A stretch of DNA of 64,000 nt from Kribbella catacumbae DSM 19601 (GTDB lineage: Bacteria; Actinomycetota; Actinomycetes; Propionibacteriales; Kribbellaceae). Position 1 is the stretch's first letter; the number at the start of each line of letters is the position of its first letter. The translations under genes were made by a program, and so were the position numbers. The stretch spans positions 1 to 64,000 of the forward strand of contig NZ_AQUZ01000010.1 of the NCBI RefSeq assembly GCF_000372465.1. Reading direction: 5' to 3'. Positions 44,162-52,882 of this stretch are shown here, one piece after another. A model generated the notes under the pieces. The model saw only the letters and a program-made list of their open reading frames with translations, did not search any database and was not told where the DNA came from.

Positions 44162-45043
44162 TCAGGGCAGCGCTACGTACGGCGCGAGGAAGTTCCGGGC
44201 CGACGGCGTGTCGACGCGGTAGACCACATTCGTCGCGTAGCACGGGCTGTCGCCGGTGATCGTGGTTGCCGCCAGCACCCGCTTGCCGCCGAGCGTGACG
44301 AAGTTCGGGCCGCCCGAGTCGCCGTAGCAAGCGCCGCCGTTGCCCTGAGGCGCGGTCATCGCCAGCCGTACCCAGGTCTTGTTCAACGCGTTGAAGTCGA
44401 CCGGAGCCTTCATCCGGACGCCACCACCCGGGTGGGTGTGACCGCCCGGCCCACGGACGGCTTCCTGGGTGCCGTAGCCGACCACGAGCCACGAGGCGGC
44501 ATCCAGTGCGCGGCTACCCAACTGGTCCAGCTGTCCGGCCGTCGGCAGCGTCGCGGGAGTGAAGCTCCAGACGTCCGCAGGGTCGGTCTGCCGCGTCGCG
44601 AAGTCGATGACGCCGATGTCGTGCGAGTCCGCCGAGTTCCCCGGGAACGCGGGATCCTGGTGCGGGTCTCCTTCGACTGCATGACCGGCCTGGACGAAGG
44701 CTGCGGCCGTCTGTGCGGGGGTCAGGCCTTGAGCGGCGGCCTGGTCGAGGAGCGCCTGCACGTCCTGCTCGAGCGACACGTAGAAGCGGGTGCCGACAGG
44801 CCAGTCGTCGGTGCAGTGAGCCGCGGTGAGGTAGGTGTCGCGATCGATCATCGTCCCGCTGCACACCCAGTCGAACCGGTCCGGCACACCGTCATCGGTG
44901 GTGTCCCACAGCGCCATGAACGCGCCGACCTCGGTCCGTTCGGGCGCCGGCGAGGCGTTGTAGGAGTTGATCGCCGCGGCGGGCAGAGTGGCCGCACAGA
45001 CAGCGACACCAGTCGCGAGTACGGCGAGCAGCTTGGTTCTCAT
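44162..45043 (-). CDS. secreted trypsin-like serine protease (S1)
   Basis: This 293-residue protein has a signal peptide (KLLAVLATGVAVCAATLPAAA). The catalytic triad is visible: His in YLTAAHCTDD, Asp in SHDIGVIDFAT and Ser in CYGDSGGPNFVTL. It should act outside the cell as a serine protease; the specificity pocket residue is not clear to me. I chose ATG 45043 (MRTKLL) because GGGAGG lies about 6 nt upstream; a frame starting at 45070 is longer. It sits between ispG and the nucleosidase gene, one of the accessory genes interrupting the conserved block. Confidence 0.9.
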   Translation of the reverse strand: MRTKLLAVLATGVAVCAATLPAAAINSYNASPAPERTEVGAFMALWDTTDDGVPDRFDWVCSGTMIDRDTYLTAAHCTDDWPVGTRFYVSLEQDVQALLDQAAAQGLTPAQTAAAFVQAGHAVEGDPHQDPAFPGNSADSHDIGVIDFATRQTDPADVWSFTPATLPTAGQLDQLGSRALDAASWLVVGYGTQEAVRGPGGHTHPGGGVRMKAPVDFNALNKTWVRLAMTAPQGNGGACYGDSGGPNFVTLGGKRVLAATTITGDSPCYATNVVYRVDTPSARNFLAPYVALP

Positions 45044-45153
45044 GATCAACCTCCCGGACCGGCCCATCACCAGGCGGGTGGGCCGCTGGCACCATAAAAG
45101 CCCAATCCGGGAGTCCGGGGAAGCAGTCGCTCTTCAGCCAACGGCTGACGGCA

Positions 45154-45197
45154 GGTCAGCCGATGTGACGGTGGGTCAGCCGACGGTGACGGTGGGT
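45154..45197. repeat. duplicated ispG 3-prime end, about 20-bp tandem repeat
   Basis: GGTCAGCCGA(C)GTGACGGTGG-type units at 45154-45174 and 45174-45197 are near copies. The second encodes the last residues of IspG (EPTVTVG and stop); the first lies just beyond the stop. Confidence 0.75.
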
Positions 45198-46327
45198 TCG
45201 CCGCCATCGATCGACTCGCCCATCTCCTCGGCGATCCGCATCGCCTCTTCGATCAGGGTCTCGACGATCTGCGACTCGGGCACCGTCTTGATCACCTCGC
45301 CCTTGACGAAGATCTGGCCCTTGCCGTTGCCCGAGGCAACCCCCAGGTCGGCCTCGCGAGCCTCGCCCGGTCCGTTCACGACGCAGCCCATCACGGCGAC
45401 GCGGAGCGGGACCTCCATCCCTTCGAGCCCGGCGGTGACCTGCTCGGCCAGCGTGTAGACGTCGACCTGGGCGCGGCCGCAGGACGGGCAGGAGACGATC
45501 TCCAGCTTGCGCTCGCGCAGGTTCAGCGACTGCAGGATCTGCAGGCCGACCTTGACCTCCTCGACCGGCGGCGCCGACAGCGAGACACGGATCGTGTCGC
45601 CGATCCCCTTGGACAGCAGGGCGCCGAACGCGACCGACGACTTGATCGTGCCCTGGAAGGCCGGGCCGGCCTCGGTGACGCCGAGGTGCAGCGGCCAGTC
45701 GCCCCGCTCGGACAGCAGCTCGTAGGCCTTGACCATCACGACCGGGTCGTTGTGCTTGACCGAGATCTTGAAGTCGTGGAAGTCGTGCTCCTCGAACAGC
45801 GACGCCTCCCAGACGGCCGACTCGACCAGCGCCTCGGGCGTCGCCTTGCCGTACTTCTTCAGCAGCCGCGGGTCCAGCGAGCCGGCGTTGACGCCGATCC
45901 GGATCGAGGTGCCGTGGTCCTTCGCGGCGGCGGCGATCTGCTTGACCTGGTCGTCGAACTTGCGGATGTTGCCCGGGTTGACCCGGACCGCCGCACAGCC
46001 CGCCTCGATCGCGGCGAACACGTACTTCGGCTGGAAGTGGATGTCCGCGATCACCGGGAGCTGCGAGTGCTGCGCGATCTCCGCCAGCGCCTCGGCGTCG
46101 TCCTGGGACGGGCAGGCGACCCGGACGATGTCACAGCCGGCCGCGGTCAGCTCGGCGATCTGCTGCAGCGTCGTGTTGACGTCCGAGGTCAGCGTCGTGG
46201 TCATCGACTGCACCGACACCGGGGCGTCGCCACCGACCAGCACCTTGCCCACCTTGATCTGGCGGGTCTTGCGGCGCGGAGCGAGGGTCGGCGGAGGCAG
46301 CGCTGGCATGCCCAGGGAGATGCTCAT
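45176..46327 (-). CDS. ispG: 4-hydroxy-3-methylbut-2-en-1-yl diphosphate synthase
   Basis: This 383-residue enzyme catalyses the reductive step from MEcPP to HMBPP in the MEP isoprenoid pathway and carries a 4Fe-4S cluster. The N-terminal TIM barrel ([43 protein letters not shown]) is followed by the cluster domain with Cys ligands in [14 protein letters not shown] and [13 protein letters not shown] and the Glu of the NGPGE loop. It lies on the same strand 22 bp downstream of rseP, with dxr before that, the common actinobacterial order. The C-terminus ends in a TVTVG tail whose coding sequence is duplicated downstream. Confidence 0.97.
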   Translation of the reverse strand: MSISLGMPALPPPTLAPRRKTRQIKVGKVLVGGDAPVSVQSMTTTLTSDVNTTLQQIAELTAAGCDIVRVACPSQDDAEALAEIAQHSQLPVIADIHFQPKYVFAAIEAGCAAVRVNPGNIRKFDDQVKQIAAAAKDHGTSIRIGVNAGSLDPRLLKKYGKATPEALVESAVWEASLFEEHDFHDFKISVKHNDPVVMVKAYELLSERGDWPLHLGVTEAGPAFQGTIKSSVAFGALLSKGIGDTIRVSLSAPPVEEVKVGLQILQSLNLRERKLEIVSCPSCGRAQVDVYTLAEQVTAGLEGMEVPLRVAVMGCVVNGPGEAREADLGVASGNGKGQIFVKGEVIKTVPESQIVETLIEEAMRIAEEMGESIDGGEPTVTVG

Positions 46328-46349
46328 TTTTCCTTTAATCGTTGGAGAG

Positions 46350-47663
46350 TTAGCCGTTGAACAGCCTGATCGGATTCACGATGTCGGCGATGACGAGCAG
46401 CACGCCCATCACCACGATGACGCTGGCCGCCACGTAGGCGATCGGCAGCAGCTTGGCCACGTCGACGTACCCGGGGTCGGGCCGGCCGAACAGCTTGGCG
46501 AAGCCGCGCCGGATGCCTTCCCAGATGGCGCCGATCATGTGGCCGCCGTCCAGTGGCAGCAGCGGGATGAAGTTGAACAGCGCGAGGAAGAGGTTCAGCG
46601 AGGCGAGCAGGGAGATCAGGAAGGCGATCCGCTCGCCGCCGGTCAGCTCCTGGTTCGAGGCGACCTCGCCGGCCACCCGGCTGGCGCCGACGACGCTCAT
46701 CGGGCTGTTCTCGTCGCGCTCGCCGCCGACGATCGACTTGGCGACGCCGACCAGCTTCTCAGGGAAGTTGCCGAGCGCGTGCACGGTCGCGACGGTCAGC
46801 TCGCCCATCTTGTCGACCACGAACGGGAAGTCCTGCCGGACCACCTTCTGCTCCGGCGAGACGCCGAGGAAGCCCACCGAGACGAACTTGTCCGAACCGG
46901 GCTTCTCCACCACCTGGTTGAGGATGGTGTTGGTGGTCAGCGTCTGCTGCTGCCCCTCGCGCTCGACCACGATCGTGGCGGGCTTGTCGGTGTTCGAGCG
47001 GATCAGCGGGGTCAGGTCGTCCCAGCTGTTGATGGCGGTGCCGTTGAAGGACAGGATCTTGTCGCCGACCTTGAAGCCCGCGGCCTTGGCGGGCGACTCC
47101 TTGTCGGTGGGCTTGCAGGTGCGGTCGGCCTTGGCCGCCTCCGACGCGGGAATCACGCAGTCGGTGACGGTCGCGATCGTGGTCTGCGCGACGTTGGCGC
47201 CGTAGATCATGAACAGGCCGCCGAACAGGACGAAGGCGATCGCCACGTTCACCAGCGGACCGGAGGCCATCACGATCAGCTTCTTCCACCACACCTTCTG
47301 GTAGAAGAGCCGGCCGTTGTCCGCCGCATCGATCGTCTCGTACTCCGCGGCCCGCGCGTTCTCCACCATCGACTGGATCGGCCCGGTGTTCGCCTTGCGC
47401 ACCTTGGTCGGGTCCTGGCCCTTGGCCGGCGGCATCATCCCGATGATCCGGACGAACCCGCCCGCGGGGATCAGCTTGATCCCGTACTCCGTCTCACCGC
47501 GTTTGGTCGACCACACGGTCCGGCCGAAGCCGACGAAGAACTGGGTCACCTTCATCCCGAACGCCTTCGCCGGCAGCATGTGGCCCATCTCATGCAGCGC
47601 TACCGACGCCAGGATGCCGATCACGAACAGCACCACGCCGATGAAAGTGAGGAGTGCGCTCAT
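46350..47663 (-). CDS. rseP: site-2 protease, M50 family (RseP/Rip1-like)
   Basis: This 437-residue membrane metalloprotease cleaves transmembrane substrates such as anti-sigma factors. HExxH is in [17 protein letters not shown] in the first membrane helix, the second metal-site region is [13 protein letters not shown], and a PDZ domain lies between ([18 protein letters not shown]). A Cys pair flanks the PDZ-side loop ([24 protein letters not shown]). Its ATG overlaps the dxr stop by 4 bp and ispG follows 22 bp later. In mycobacteria the homologue is Rip1. Substrates here are not identified. Confidence 0.93.
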   Translation of the reverse strand: MSALLTFIGVVLFVIGILASVALHEMGHMLPAKAFGMKVTQFFVGFGRTVWSTKRGETEYGIKLIPAGGFVRIIGMMPPAKGQDPTKVRKANTGPIQSMVENARAAEYETIDAADNGRLFYQKVWWKKLIVMASGPLVNVAIAFVLFGGLFMIYGANVAQTTIATVTDCVIPASEAAKADRTCKPTDKESPAKAAGFKVGDKILSFNGTAINSWDDLTPLIRSNTDKPATIVVEREGQQQTLTTNTILNQVVEKPGSDKFVSVGFLGVSPEQKVVRQDFPFVVDKMGELTVATVHALGNFPEKLVGVAKSIVGGERDENSPMSVVGASRVAGEVASNQELTGGERIAFLISLLASLNLFLALFNFIPLLPLDGGHMIGAIWEGIRRGFAKLFGRPDPGYVDVAKLLPIAYVAASVIVVMGVLLVIADIVNPIRLFNG

Positions 47664-48886
47664 ACCTGTGTGGTCTCCTGGGCCTGGTCGTTCGTAGTGC
47701 CGGTCAGTTCGCGGGCCCGGGCGCGCGCCCAGGCGTCCGCGGCGAGTACGTCGTCGATGGACAGTTCCTCGTACGAGGGTACGTCGTGTTCGGTCACGAT
47801 CCGGGCCACGGTGTCGACGATGCCCAGGAACGGGAGCCGACCGTTACGGAACGCGTCCACACAGACCTCGTTCGCGGCATTCAGTACCGCGGGCGCCGTA
47901 CCGCCGCGCTCCCCCGCCTCGCGGGCCAGTTGCACCGCCGGGAAAGCCTTGTTGTCGAGCGGCTCGAACTGCCAGGAAGCCGCCGTGGTCCAGTCACAGG
48001 CCGCCGCGGCGTCCGGTATCCGTTCGGGCCAGCCCAAGGCGAGCGCGATCGGCAACCGCATGTCCGGCGGCGAGGCCTGCACCATGGTCGAGCCGTCCAC
48101 GAACTCGACCATCGAGTGCACGATCGACTGCGGGTGTACGACGACGTCGATCCGGTCCATCGGCAGCCCGTAGAGCAGGTGCGCCTCGATCACCTCGAGC
48201 CCCTTGTTGATCAGGTTCGCGGAGTTGATCGTGATCACCGGACCCATGTCCCAGGTCGGGTGGTTCATCGCCTGTTCAGGCGTCACGTCGGCCATCTCGG
48301 CCCGGCTCCGGCCACGGAAGGGTCCGCCGCTCGCGGTCACCAGCAGGCGTCGTACCTCGTCGGCGGTACCGCTGCGGAGGCATTGCGCAATGGCGCTGTG
48401 CTCGGAGTCGACCGGAACGATCTGGCCAGGCTTCAGCCGCTTGACGACCAGCGGACCGCCGATGACCAGAGACTCCTTGTTGGCGAGCGCGAGCGTCGTA
48501 CCGGCGTCCAGGGCGGCCAGGGTCGGCTGCAGGCCGACGGATCCGGTGATGCCGTTGAGAACGACGTCACACGCCATCCCGGCGAGCTCGGTCGAGGCGT
48601 CCGGCCCGGTGACGATCTTGGGGATCTTGAACTGCCCTTGCGCGTAGTCACGCTTCTGCGCCTCGGCGTAGAAGGCCAGCTGCAGATCCTGCGCGACGGT
48701 CGCCTTGGCAACGCCGACGACCTCGACCTCGAACTCCAGCGCCTGCTGCGCCAGCAACGCGACGTTGTCACCGCCCGCGGACAGCGCGACCACCCGGAAC
48801 CGGTCGCGATTCCGCCCGATCAGCTCGAGCGCCTGCGTCCCGATCGAGCCGGTCGAACCGAGGATGACGACGGTGCGTTGATTCAC
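47660..48886 (-). CDS. dxr: 1-deoxy-D-xylulose-5-phosphate reductoisomerase
   Basis: This 408-residue enzyme makes MEP from DXP with NADPH. The NADPH loop is [16 protein letters not shown], metal and substrate segments are [13 protein letters not shown] and TASGGPFRG, and [24 protein letters not shown] carries catalytic and metal residues; [12 protein letters not shown] closes the site. I chose GTG 48886 ([11 protein letters not shown]) because GACAAT lies 7 nt upstream, a leaderless pattern; an in-frame GTG at 48901 is the alternative. It heads the dxr-rseP-ispG operon. Confidence 0.96.
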   Translation of the reverse strand: MNQRTVVILGSTGSIGTQALELIGRNRDRFRVVALSAGGDNVALLAQQALEFEVEVVGVAKATVAQDLQLAFYAEAQKRDYAQGQFKIPKIVTGPDASTELAGMACDVVLNGITGSVGLQPTLAALDAGTTLALANKESLVIGGPLVVKRLKPGQIVPVDSEHSAIAQCLRSGTADEVRRLLVTASGGPFRGRSRAEMADVTPEQAMNHPTWDMGPVITINSANLINKGLEVIEAHLLYGLPMDRIDVVVHPQSIVHSMVEFVDGSTMVQASPPDMRLPIALALGWPERIPDAAAACDWTTAASWQFEPLDNKAFPAVQLAREAGERGGTAPAVLNAANEVCVDAFRNGRLPFLGIVDTVARIVTEHDVPSYEELSIDDVLAADAWARARARELTGTTNDQAQETTQV

Positions 48887-48935
48887 GCGACCTATTGTCA
48901 CAGGTCTTTTAGCCCGGCTGGCGCCGGGCAGCCGC

Positions 48936-48941
48936 TACCTT
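48936..48941 (+). promoter_or_regulatory. -10 box TACCTT, leaderless DUF1707 gene
   Basis: TACCTT lies 7 nt before ATG 48949. The dxr gene starts in the other direction 62 bp away, so this short gap holds two divergent promoters. Confidence 0.5.
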
Positions 48942-48948
48942 TGCTTCT

Positions 48949-49524
48949 ATGAGTCTGGAACAGCCGCCGCCCGGCCACCGAGCCTCTGACCAAGACCGTG
49001 AGCGGGCCGCCGCGGTGATCCAGGAAGCGCACAGCGACGGCCGGCTGGATTTCGAGGAGCTGGACGAGCGGCTGACGCAGATCTATTCCGCGAAGACCCA
49101 GCTCGAACTGCGCACCGCCACCGCGGACCTGGTGCCGGTCGCGCAGGGCGGGGCGGCCGAGGTGACGATCCGCGCCAAGCACAGCGCCCAGAAGCGCGAG
49201 GGAGCCTGGACCGTGCCGGAGCGGGTCACGGCCCTTCCGGAGCACTCGTCTCTGCGGCTCGACTTCACCGACGCGGTGGTGCGCTGGCCTGAGATCCACG
49301 TCGAGGCCCGCCCGAAGCACAGCTCCATCCTGATGATCGTTCCCGAAGGCTGGAGCGTCGACCTCGACCAGATCGACATGGTCGGCAGCAGCGCCTCGAA
49401 CAAAGCCGGTACTCCGAAGCCTGGCGGCGTCCGCCTCCACATCACCGGCGAGGCCCGCTACAGCAGCATCACCGTCCGCCATCCCCGCAAGCGCCACTGG
49501 TGGTGGCCTTGGTACCGCAAATGA
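48949..49524 (+). CDS. DUF1707 (SHOCT-like) domain protein
   Basis: This 191-residue protein starts with the DUF1707 domain: HRASDQDRERAAAVIQEAHSDGRLDFEELDERLTQIYSAKTQLELRTATADL, a short helical domain common in actinobacteria. The remainder is a beta-rich domain like the membrane-surface DUF2154/LiaF-type fold (LPEHSSLRLDFTDAVVRW, PKHSSILMIVPEGWSVDLD). No membrane helix is seen, but the C-terminus is basic and Trp-rich (HPRKRHWWWPWYRK) and may touch membranes. Function unknown; the start is supported by its -10 position. Confidence 0.8.
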   Translation: MSLEQPPPGHRASDQDRERAAAVIQEAHSDGRLDFEELDERLTQIYSAKTQLELRTATADLVPVAQGGAAEVTIRAKHSAQKREGAWTVPERVTALPEHSSLRLDFTDAVVRWPEIHVEARPKHSSILMIVPEGWSVDLDQIDMVGSSASNKAGTPKPGGVRLHITGEARYSSITVRHPRKRHWWWPWYRK

Positions 49525-49531
49525 GGTCAAC

Positions 49532-49546
49532 CACACCTCGGGTGTG
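49532..49546. terminator. small hairpin after DUF1707 gene
   Basis: CACACC-TCG-GGTGTG forms a 6-bp stem 7 bp after the stop at 49524. It is a weak terminator candidate, without a T-tract. Confidence 0.3.
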
Positions 49547-49582
49547 AGGTCTCCCTCAGGGTGTGACGGGCGTGGTTGCGGA

Positions 49583-49588
49583 TAGCGT
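49583..49588 (+). promoter_or_regulatory. -10 box TAGCGT for gcdH-like gene
   Basis: TAGCGT lies 6 nt before ATG 49595 and supports that start over GTG 49589. Confidence 0.45.
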
Positions 49589-49594
49589 GTGGGC

Positions 49595-50758
49595 ATGACG
49601 GTTTCGCTGGATCTCGTGGACGTGGATTCGCTGCTCACCGAAGAGGAAGTCGCCATCAGGGCGACGGCTCGCCGGTTCGCGGACGAGCGGTTGCGGCCAC
49701 AGCTGCCCGAGTGGTTCGAGTCGGCGAGCATCCCGGCCCGCGAGCTGGCGAAGGAGCTGGGCGCGCTCGGGCTGCTCGGCATGCACCTGACCGGGTACGG
49801 CTGCGCAGGTCTCGGTCCGGTGGCCTATGGGCTGGCCTGCCTGGAGATCGAGGCGGCCGACTCCGGGATGCGGTCGCTGGTCAGCGTGCAGGGGTCGCTG
49901 GCGATGTATGCGATCTGGAAGTACGGGAGTGAAGAGCAGAAGACCGAGTGGCTGCCCCGGATGGCCGCGGGCGACGCGATCGGCTGCTTCGGACTGACCG
50001 AGCCGGACTTCGGATCGAACCCGGGTGGCATGCGCACCAACGCCCGTCGCGATGGCGACGACTGGGTGCTCAACGGTTCGAAGATGTGGATCACCAACGG
50101 GTCGGTGGCTGACGTGGCCGTCGTCTGGGCGCGCACGGATGACGGCGTCCGCGGATTCGCAGTACCGACTGATACTCCTGGGTTCTCCGCTCCGGAGATC
50201 ACCCGGAAGATGTCATTGCGGGCCTCGGTGACGTCCGAGCTGATCCTCGATGACGTGCGGTTGCCGGCGTCGGCCATGCTGCCTGAGGCACGGGGGCTGT
50301 CGGGTCCGTTGGGGTGCTTGAACGAGGCGCGTTTCGGGATCATCTTCGGCGCGATGGGGGCTGCACGCGACTGCCTGGAGACGGCACTCGACTACGCCGC
50401 CGATCGCCAGGTCTTCGACAAACCGCTGTCGGCGTACCAGCTGACGCAGGCGAAGTTCGCGGACATGGCCGTCGAGCTGAACAAGGGCATCCTGCTCGCG
50501 GTACACCTCGGCCGTCTGAAGGAGAAGGGCGCGCTGCGCCCCGAACAGGTCAGCGTCGGCAAGCTGAACAACGTCCGCGAAGCGATCGCGATCGCCCGCG
50601 AGTGCCGCACCATCCTCGCGGCGAACGGCATCAGCGGCGACTACCCGGTCATGCGCCACGCGAACAACCTCGAATCCGTCCTCACCTACGAGGGCACCTC
50701 CGAGGTCCACCAACTAGTGATCGGCCAAGCCCTGACAGGCCAATCCGCCTTCCGCTGA
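49595..50758 (+). CDS. gcdH: acyl-CoA dehydrogenase, glutaryl-CoA dehydrogenase type
   Basis: This 387-residue flavoprotein has the three-domain acyl-CoA dehydrogenase fold. The middle-domain FAD segment is CFGLTEPDFGSNPGGMRTNA, and the catalytic Glu lies in VLTYEGTSEVHQLVIGQALTG. The combination of EAADSGMRSLVSVQGSLAMYAI, TEPDFGSNP and TYEGT matches glutaryl-CoA dehydrogenase more than short-chain family members. It would oxidise and decarboxylate glutaryl-CoA to crotonyl-CoA in lysine/tryptophan degradation. It begins a plus-strand run with an APH-like kinase. The call to GcdH rather than another subfamily is moderate. Confidence 0.8.
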   Translation: MTVSLDLVDVDSLLTEEEVAIRATARRFADERLRPQLPEWFESASIPARELAKELGALGLLGMHLTGYGCAGLGPVAYGLACLEIEAADSGMRSLVSVQGSLAMYAIWKYGSEEQKTEWLPRMAAGDAIGCFGLTEPDFGSNPGGMRTNARRDGDDWVLNGSKMWITNGSVADVAVVWARTDDGVRGFAVPTDTPGFSAPEITRKMSLRASVTSELILDDVRLPASAMLPEARGLSGPLGCLNEARFGIIFGAMGAARDCLETALDYAADRQVFDKPLSAYQLTQAKFADMAVELNKGILLAVHLGRLKEKGALRPEQVSVGKLNNVREAIAIARECRTILAANGISGDYPVMRHANNLESVLTYEGTSEVHQLVIGQALTGQSAFR

Positions 50759-50769
50759 GGCACTAGCGC

Positions 50770-51771
50770 ATGCTGGTCGAGCCACCTCTGGACCGGGCAC
50801 TTCTGCTCGAGTCGGTGCGAGACCTGTACTCCCTTGCCTTCGACGAGTTGCGGTTCATTCCGCTCGGGTGGGTTTCGGCGGGGTACGAGATGCGAGTTGG
50901 CGACGACCGGTACTTCCTGAAGTTGTGGCCGGGTGGCCGGGACGCCTCCGACGCCGTGGTTCGGCTGCCGTTGGCGCTGCGGTTGCACTCGCTCGGTTTT
51001 CCCACTCGGGTGCCGTTTCCCCTTGCCACCAAGGACGGTTCGTTGTCCGCGGCGGTCGCGGCTGGGGTTGTTGCCCTGTTCCCGTTCTTGCCCGGGGCAA
51101 CGCCAGCTGGCTGGCCGCGGTGGCCGGCCGCGGTCCTCGACGAGATCGGCCGGACGATCGCGGCGCTGCACGCAGCGACGCCGGAGTTGGCGTCCGTAGT
51201 ACTGCCGCGGGAGCGTTTCGAGGTGCCTGTTGCCGATGTACTGCGGCTTCACCTGGCCGATCTCGCTGTCCGCGCCGATCGGGTCGCGGTCATGGACCAG
51301 TTGGAACGGCTAGAGCACCTGCAATCCGCAGTACGCCGGCTGCCGTCGCAGTACGTGGTCTGCCACGCCGATCTCCTCGGCAGCAACATCCTCGTCGACG
51401 CCGACAACCGGATCAGCGCCCTCGACTGGGACGCCGCGTACCTCGCTCCGCCTGAGCTCGACCTCGCCATGCTGCTGCACGGCGAGCAGCCCACCGACGA
51501 CCAGGCCTTCCGTCGCGCCCTCGCCGTCTATCCGCGAGACGTGCCGCTCTCCGAGGACCTGTTCGCCTTCTTCCTTCTGCGCCGCTACCTGGACGACTAC
51601 ACCGCCCGGGTACTGCGCCTGCACCAGAGCGACCTGGACCCGGCCGAAGCCGCCGATGCTCGCGACGGCCTCCGACGCTGGGGATCCGTGCAGTGGGAGC
51701 AGCTCGACCGCACCATCGGGCTCGTTCGCAGCGCGGTGCTTGACGATCGGCGGATCGGGTACCGAGCGTAA
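50770..51771 (+). CDS. aminoglycoside phosphotransferase (APH)-fold kinase
   Basis: This 333-residue protein has the APH/choline-kinase fold. LKLWPGG and an ATP-site strand lie at the N-terminus; the catalytic loop is YVVCHADLLGSNILVDADNRISALDWDAAYLAPPELDL, with Asp and Asn as catalytic base and metal ligand and the second Asp as DFG-like residue. The substrate could be an antibiotic or a metabolite. The gene starts 12 bp after gcdH and may be cotranscribed. ATG 50770 is used; no strong RBS is visible, so translation may depend on coupling. Confidence 0.85.
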   Translation: MLVEPPLDRALLLESVRDLYSLAFDELRFIPLGWVSAGYEMRVGDDRYFLKLWPGGRDASDAVVRLPLALRLHSLGFPTRVPFPLATKDGSLSAAVAAGVVALFPFLPGATPAGWPRWPAAVLDEIGRTIAALHAATPELASVVLPRERFEVPVADVLRLHLADLAVRADRVAVMDQLERLEHLQSAVRRLPSQYVVCHADLLGSNILVDADNRISALDWDAAYLAPPELDLAMLLHGEQPTDDQAFRRALAVYPRDVPLSEDLFAFFLLRRYLDDYTARVLRLHQSDLDPAEAADARDGLRRWGSVQWEQLDRTIGLVRSAVLDDRRIGYRA

Positions 51772-51803
51772 AGAACATCACAGAAAGTTACCTGGAGGTG
51801 ACG

Positions 51804-52088
51804 ATGAGGATCAACGGGGGCATTGCACTCATCGCGGTCGGGGCGATCATCGCCTTCGCCATCCGCGACACGTCGAGCTGGATCAACCTCACCGTCGTCG
51901 GCATCGTGATCATGCTCGGCGGCGCGTTCGGGCTGTGGTTCTCCTACCGCCTGGCGAACGCCAAGCACGACGAGGAGATCACCTTGATCAAGCCGACGGT
52001 CGAGGATCAGTACACGACCGAGCCGCACGAGTACGCGATCCAGGAGCACATCGATGTGACTCCCAGCCACCTTCCCAAGGAGGAATAG
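51804..52088 (+). CDS. small DUF6458-like membrane protein
   Basis: This 94-residue protein has two membrane helices (GIALIAVGAIIAFAI and LTVVGIVIMLGGAFGLWFSY) and a soluble acidic tail (EITLIKPTVEDQYTTEPHEYAIQEH). This matches the DUF6458 family of actinobacteria, function unknown. GGAGG at 51794-51798 is 5 nt before ATG 51804, favouring it over GTG 51798. The gene ends one base before the convergent SDR gene. Confidence 0.75.
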   Translation: MRINGGIALIAVGAIIAFAIRDTSSWINLTVVGIVIMLGGAFGLWFSYRLANAKHDEEITLIKPTVEDQYTTEPHEYAIQEHIDVTPSHLPKEE

Positions 52089-52089
52089 C

Positions 52090-52812
52090 TCAGACGAGGC
52101 GGGCGCCGCCGTCCAGGTGGAGGACCGTGCCCGTCAGGAACGGGTTAGTGATCGCGCTCAGTACGGCCGTCGAGATGTCCTGGGTGGTCCCGATCCGGCG
52201 GGCCGGATTCTTCGCGGCCACGTCGGCGAACAACTTGTCCTTGTCCGCGCCCATCCCGTCCCAGGCGCCCGAATCGACGATGCCGGGCGATACCGCGTTG
52301 ACGCGCACGGGGGCCAGCTCGAGGGCGAGCGCCTGAGCGAGGAAGGCGACCGCGCCGTTGGTCGTCGCCGTGACGGCCATCCCGGGCCGCGGACGCCAGG
52401 CGACGATCCCCGAGAACAGAGTGACCGAGGCCGTCGGCCGCAGGTGCTTGACCAGGAGCAGCGCACCGATCACCTTCGCGTCGAACGCGCGCGTGATGGC
52501 CTCGCGCTCCAGCTTCTCCACCGGACCTTTCGCCGGTGCGTTGGCCAGCGAGATCAGGTGGTCGACGACGACGTCCCGCCGCGCGAGTTCGGTGGCCAGT
52601 TCGGCGATCGACTCCTCGTTGCTCAGGTCAACGACTGCCGTCGCGACCGATCCCTCGATCGATTCCGCCACGGCCCGTACTGCGTCGTCGCTGCGACCGG
52701 TGATCGTCACCTGTGCACCTTGGTCGACGGCATCCTGAGCCAGCTGTCTGCCGATGCCCGAGGTGCCCGCCACGATGACTACCTGCCGGCCGTTGAGTTC
52801 TGCTGTTGTCAT
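52090..52812 (-). CDS. SDR-fold protein lacking the YxxxK catalytic motif
   Basis: This 240-residue protein has a classical short-chain dehydrogenase fold: VIVAGTSGIGRQLAQDA at the cofactor site, LANAPAKG, SVTLFSGIVAWRPRPGMAV, then VRVNAVSPGIVDSG and HLDGGARLV. Where Tyr-x-x-x-Lys is expected, the sequence reads VTATTNGAVAFL, so both catalytic residues are missing. It may be a binding or non-redox member, or use another residue. CAGGCT lies 6 nt before ATG 52812. It is divergent from a LysR-type gene 70 bp away, which may control it. Confidence 0.85.
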   Translation of the reverse strand: MTTAELNGRQVVIVAGTSGIGRQLAQDAVDQGAQVTITGRSDDAVRAVAESIEGSVATAVVDLSNEESIAELATELARRDVVVDHLISLANAPAKGPVEKLEREAITRAFDAKVIGALLLVKHLRPTASVTLFSGIVAWRPRPGMAVTATTNGAVAFLAQALALELAPVRVNAVSPGIVDSGAWDGMGADKDKLFADVAAKNPARRIGTTQDISTAVLSAITNPFLTGTVLHLDGGARLV

Positions 52813-52870
52813 GCGTCCAGCCTGACCACTTCAAGCCATCAGCACAAAGACCAGTTCTCGATGCTTGCCA

Positions 52871-52876
52871 TAGAAT
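52871..52876 (+). promoter_or_regulatory. -10 box TAGAAT, leaderless LysR gene
   Basis: TAGAAT lies 6 nt before ATG 52883. The box is a strong match to the housekeeping -10 consensus and no Shine-Dalgarno site intervenes. Confidence 0.6.
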
Positions 52877-52882
52877 GTTTCT

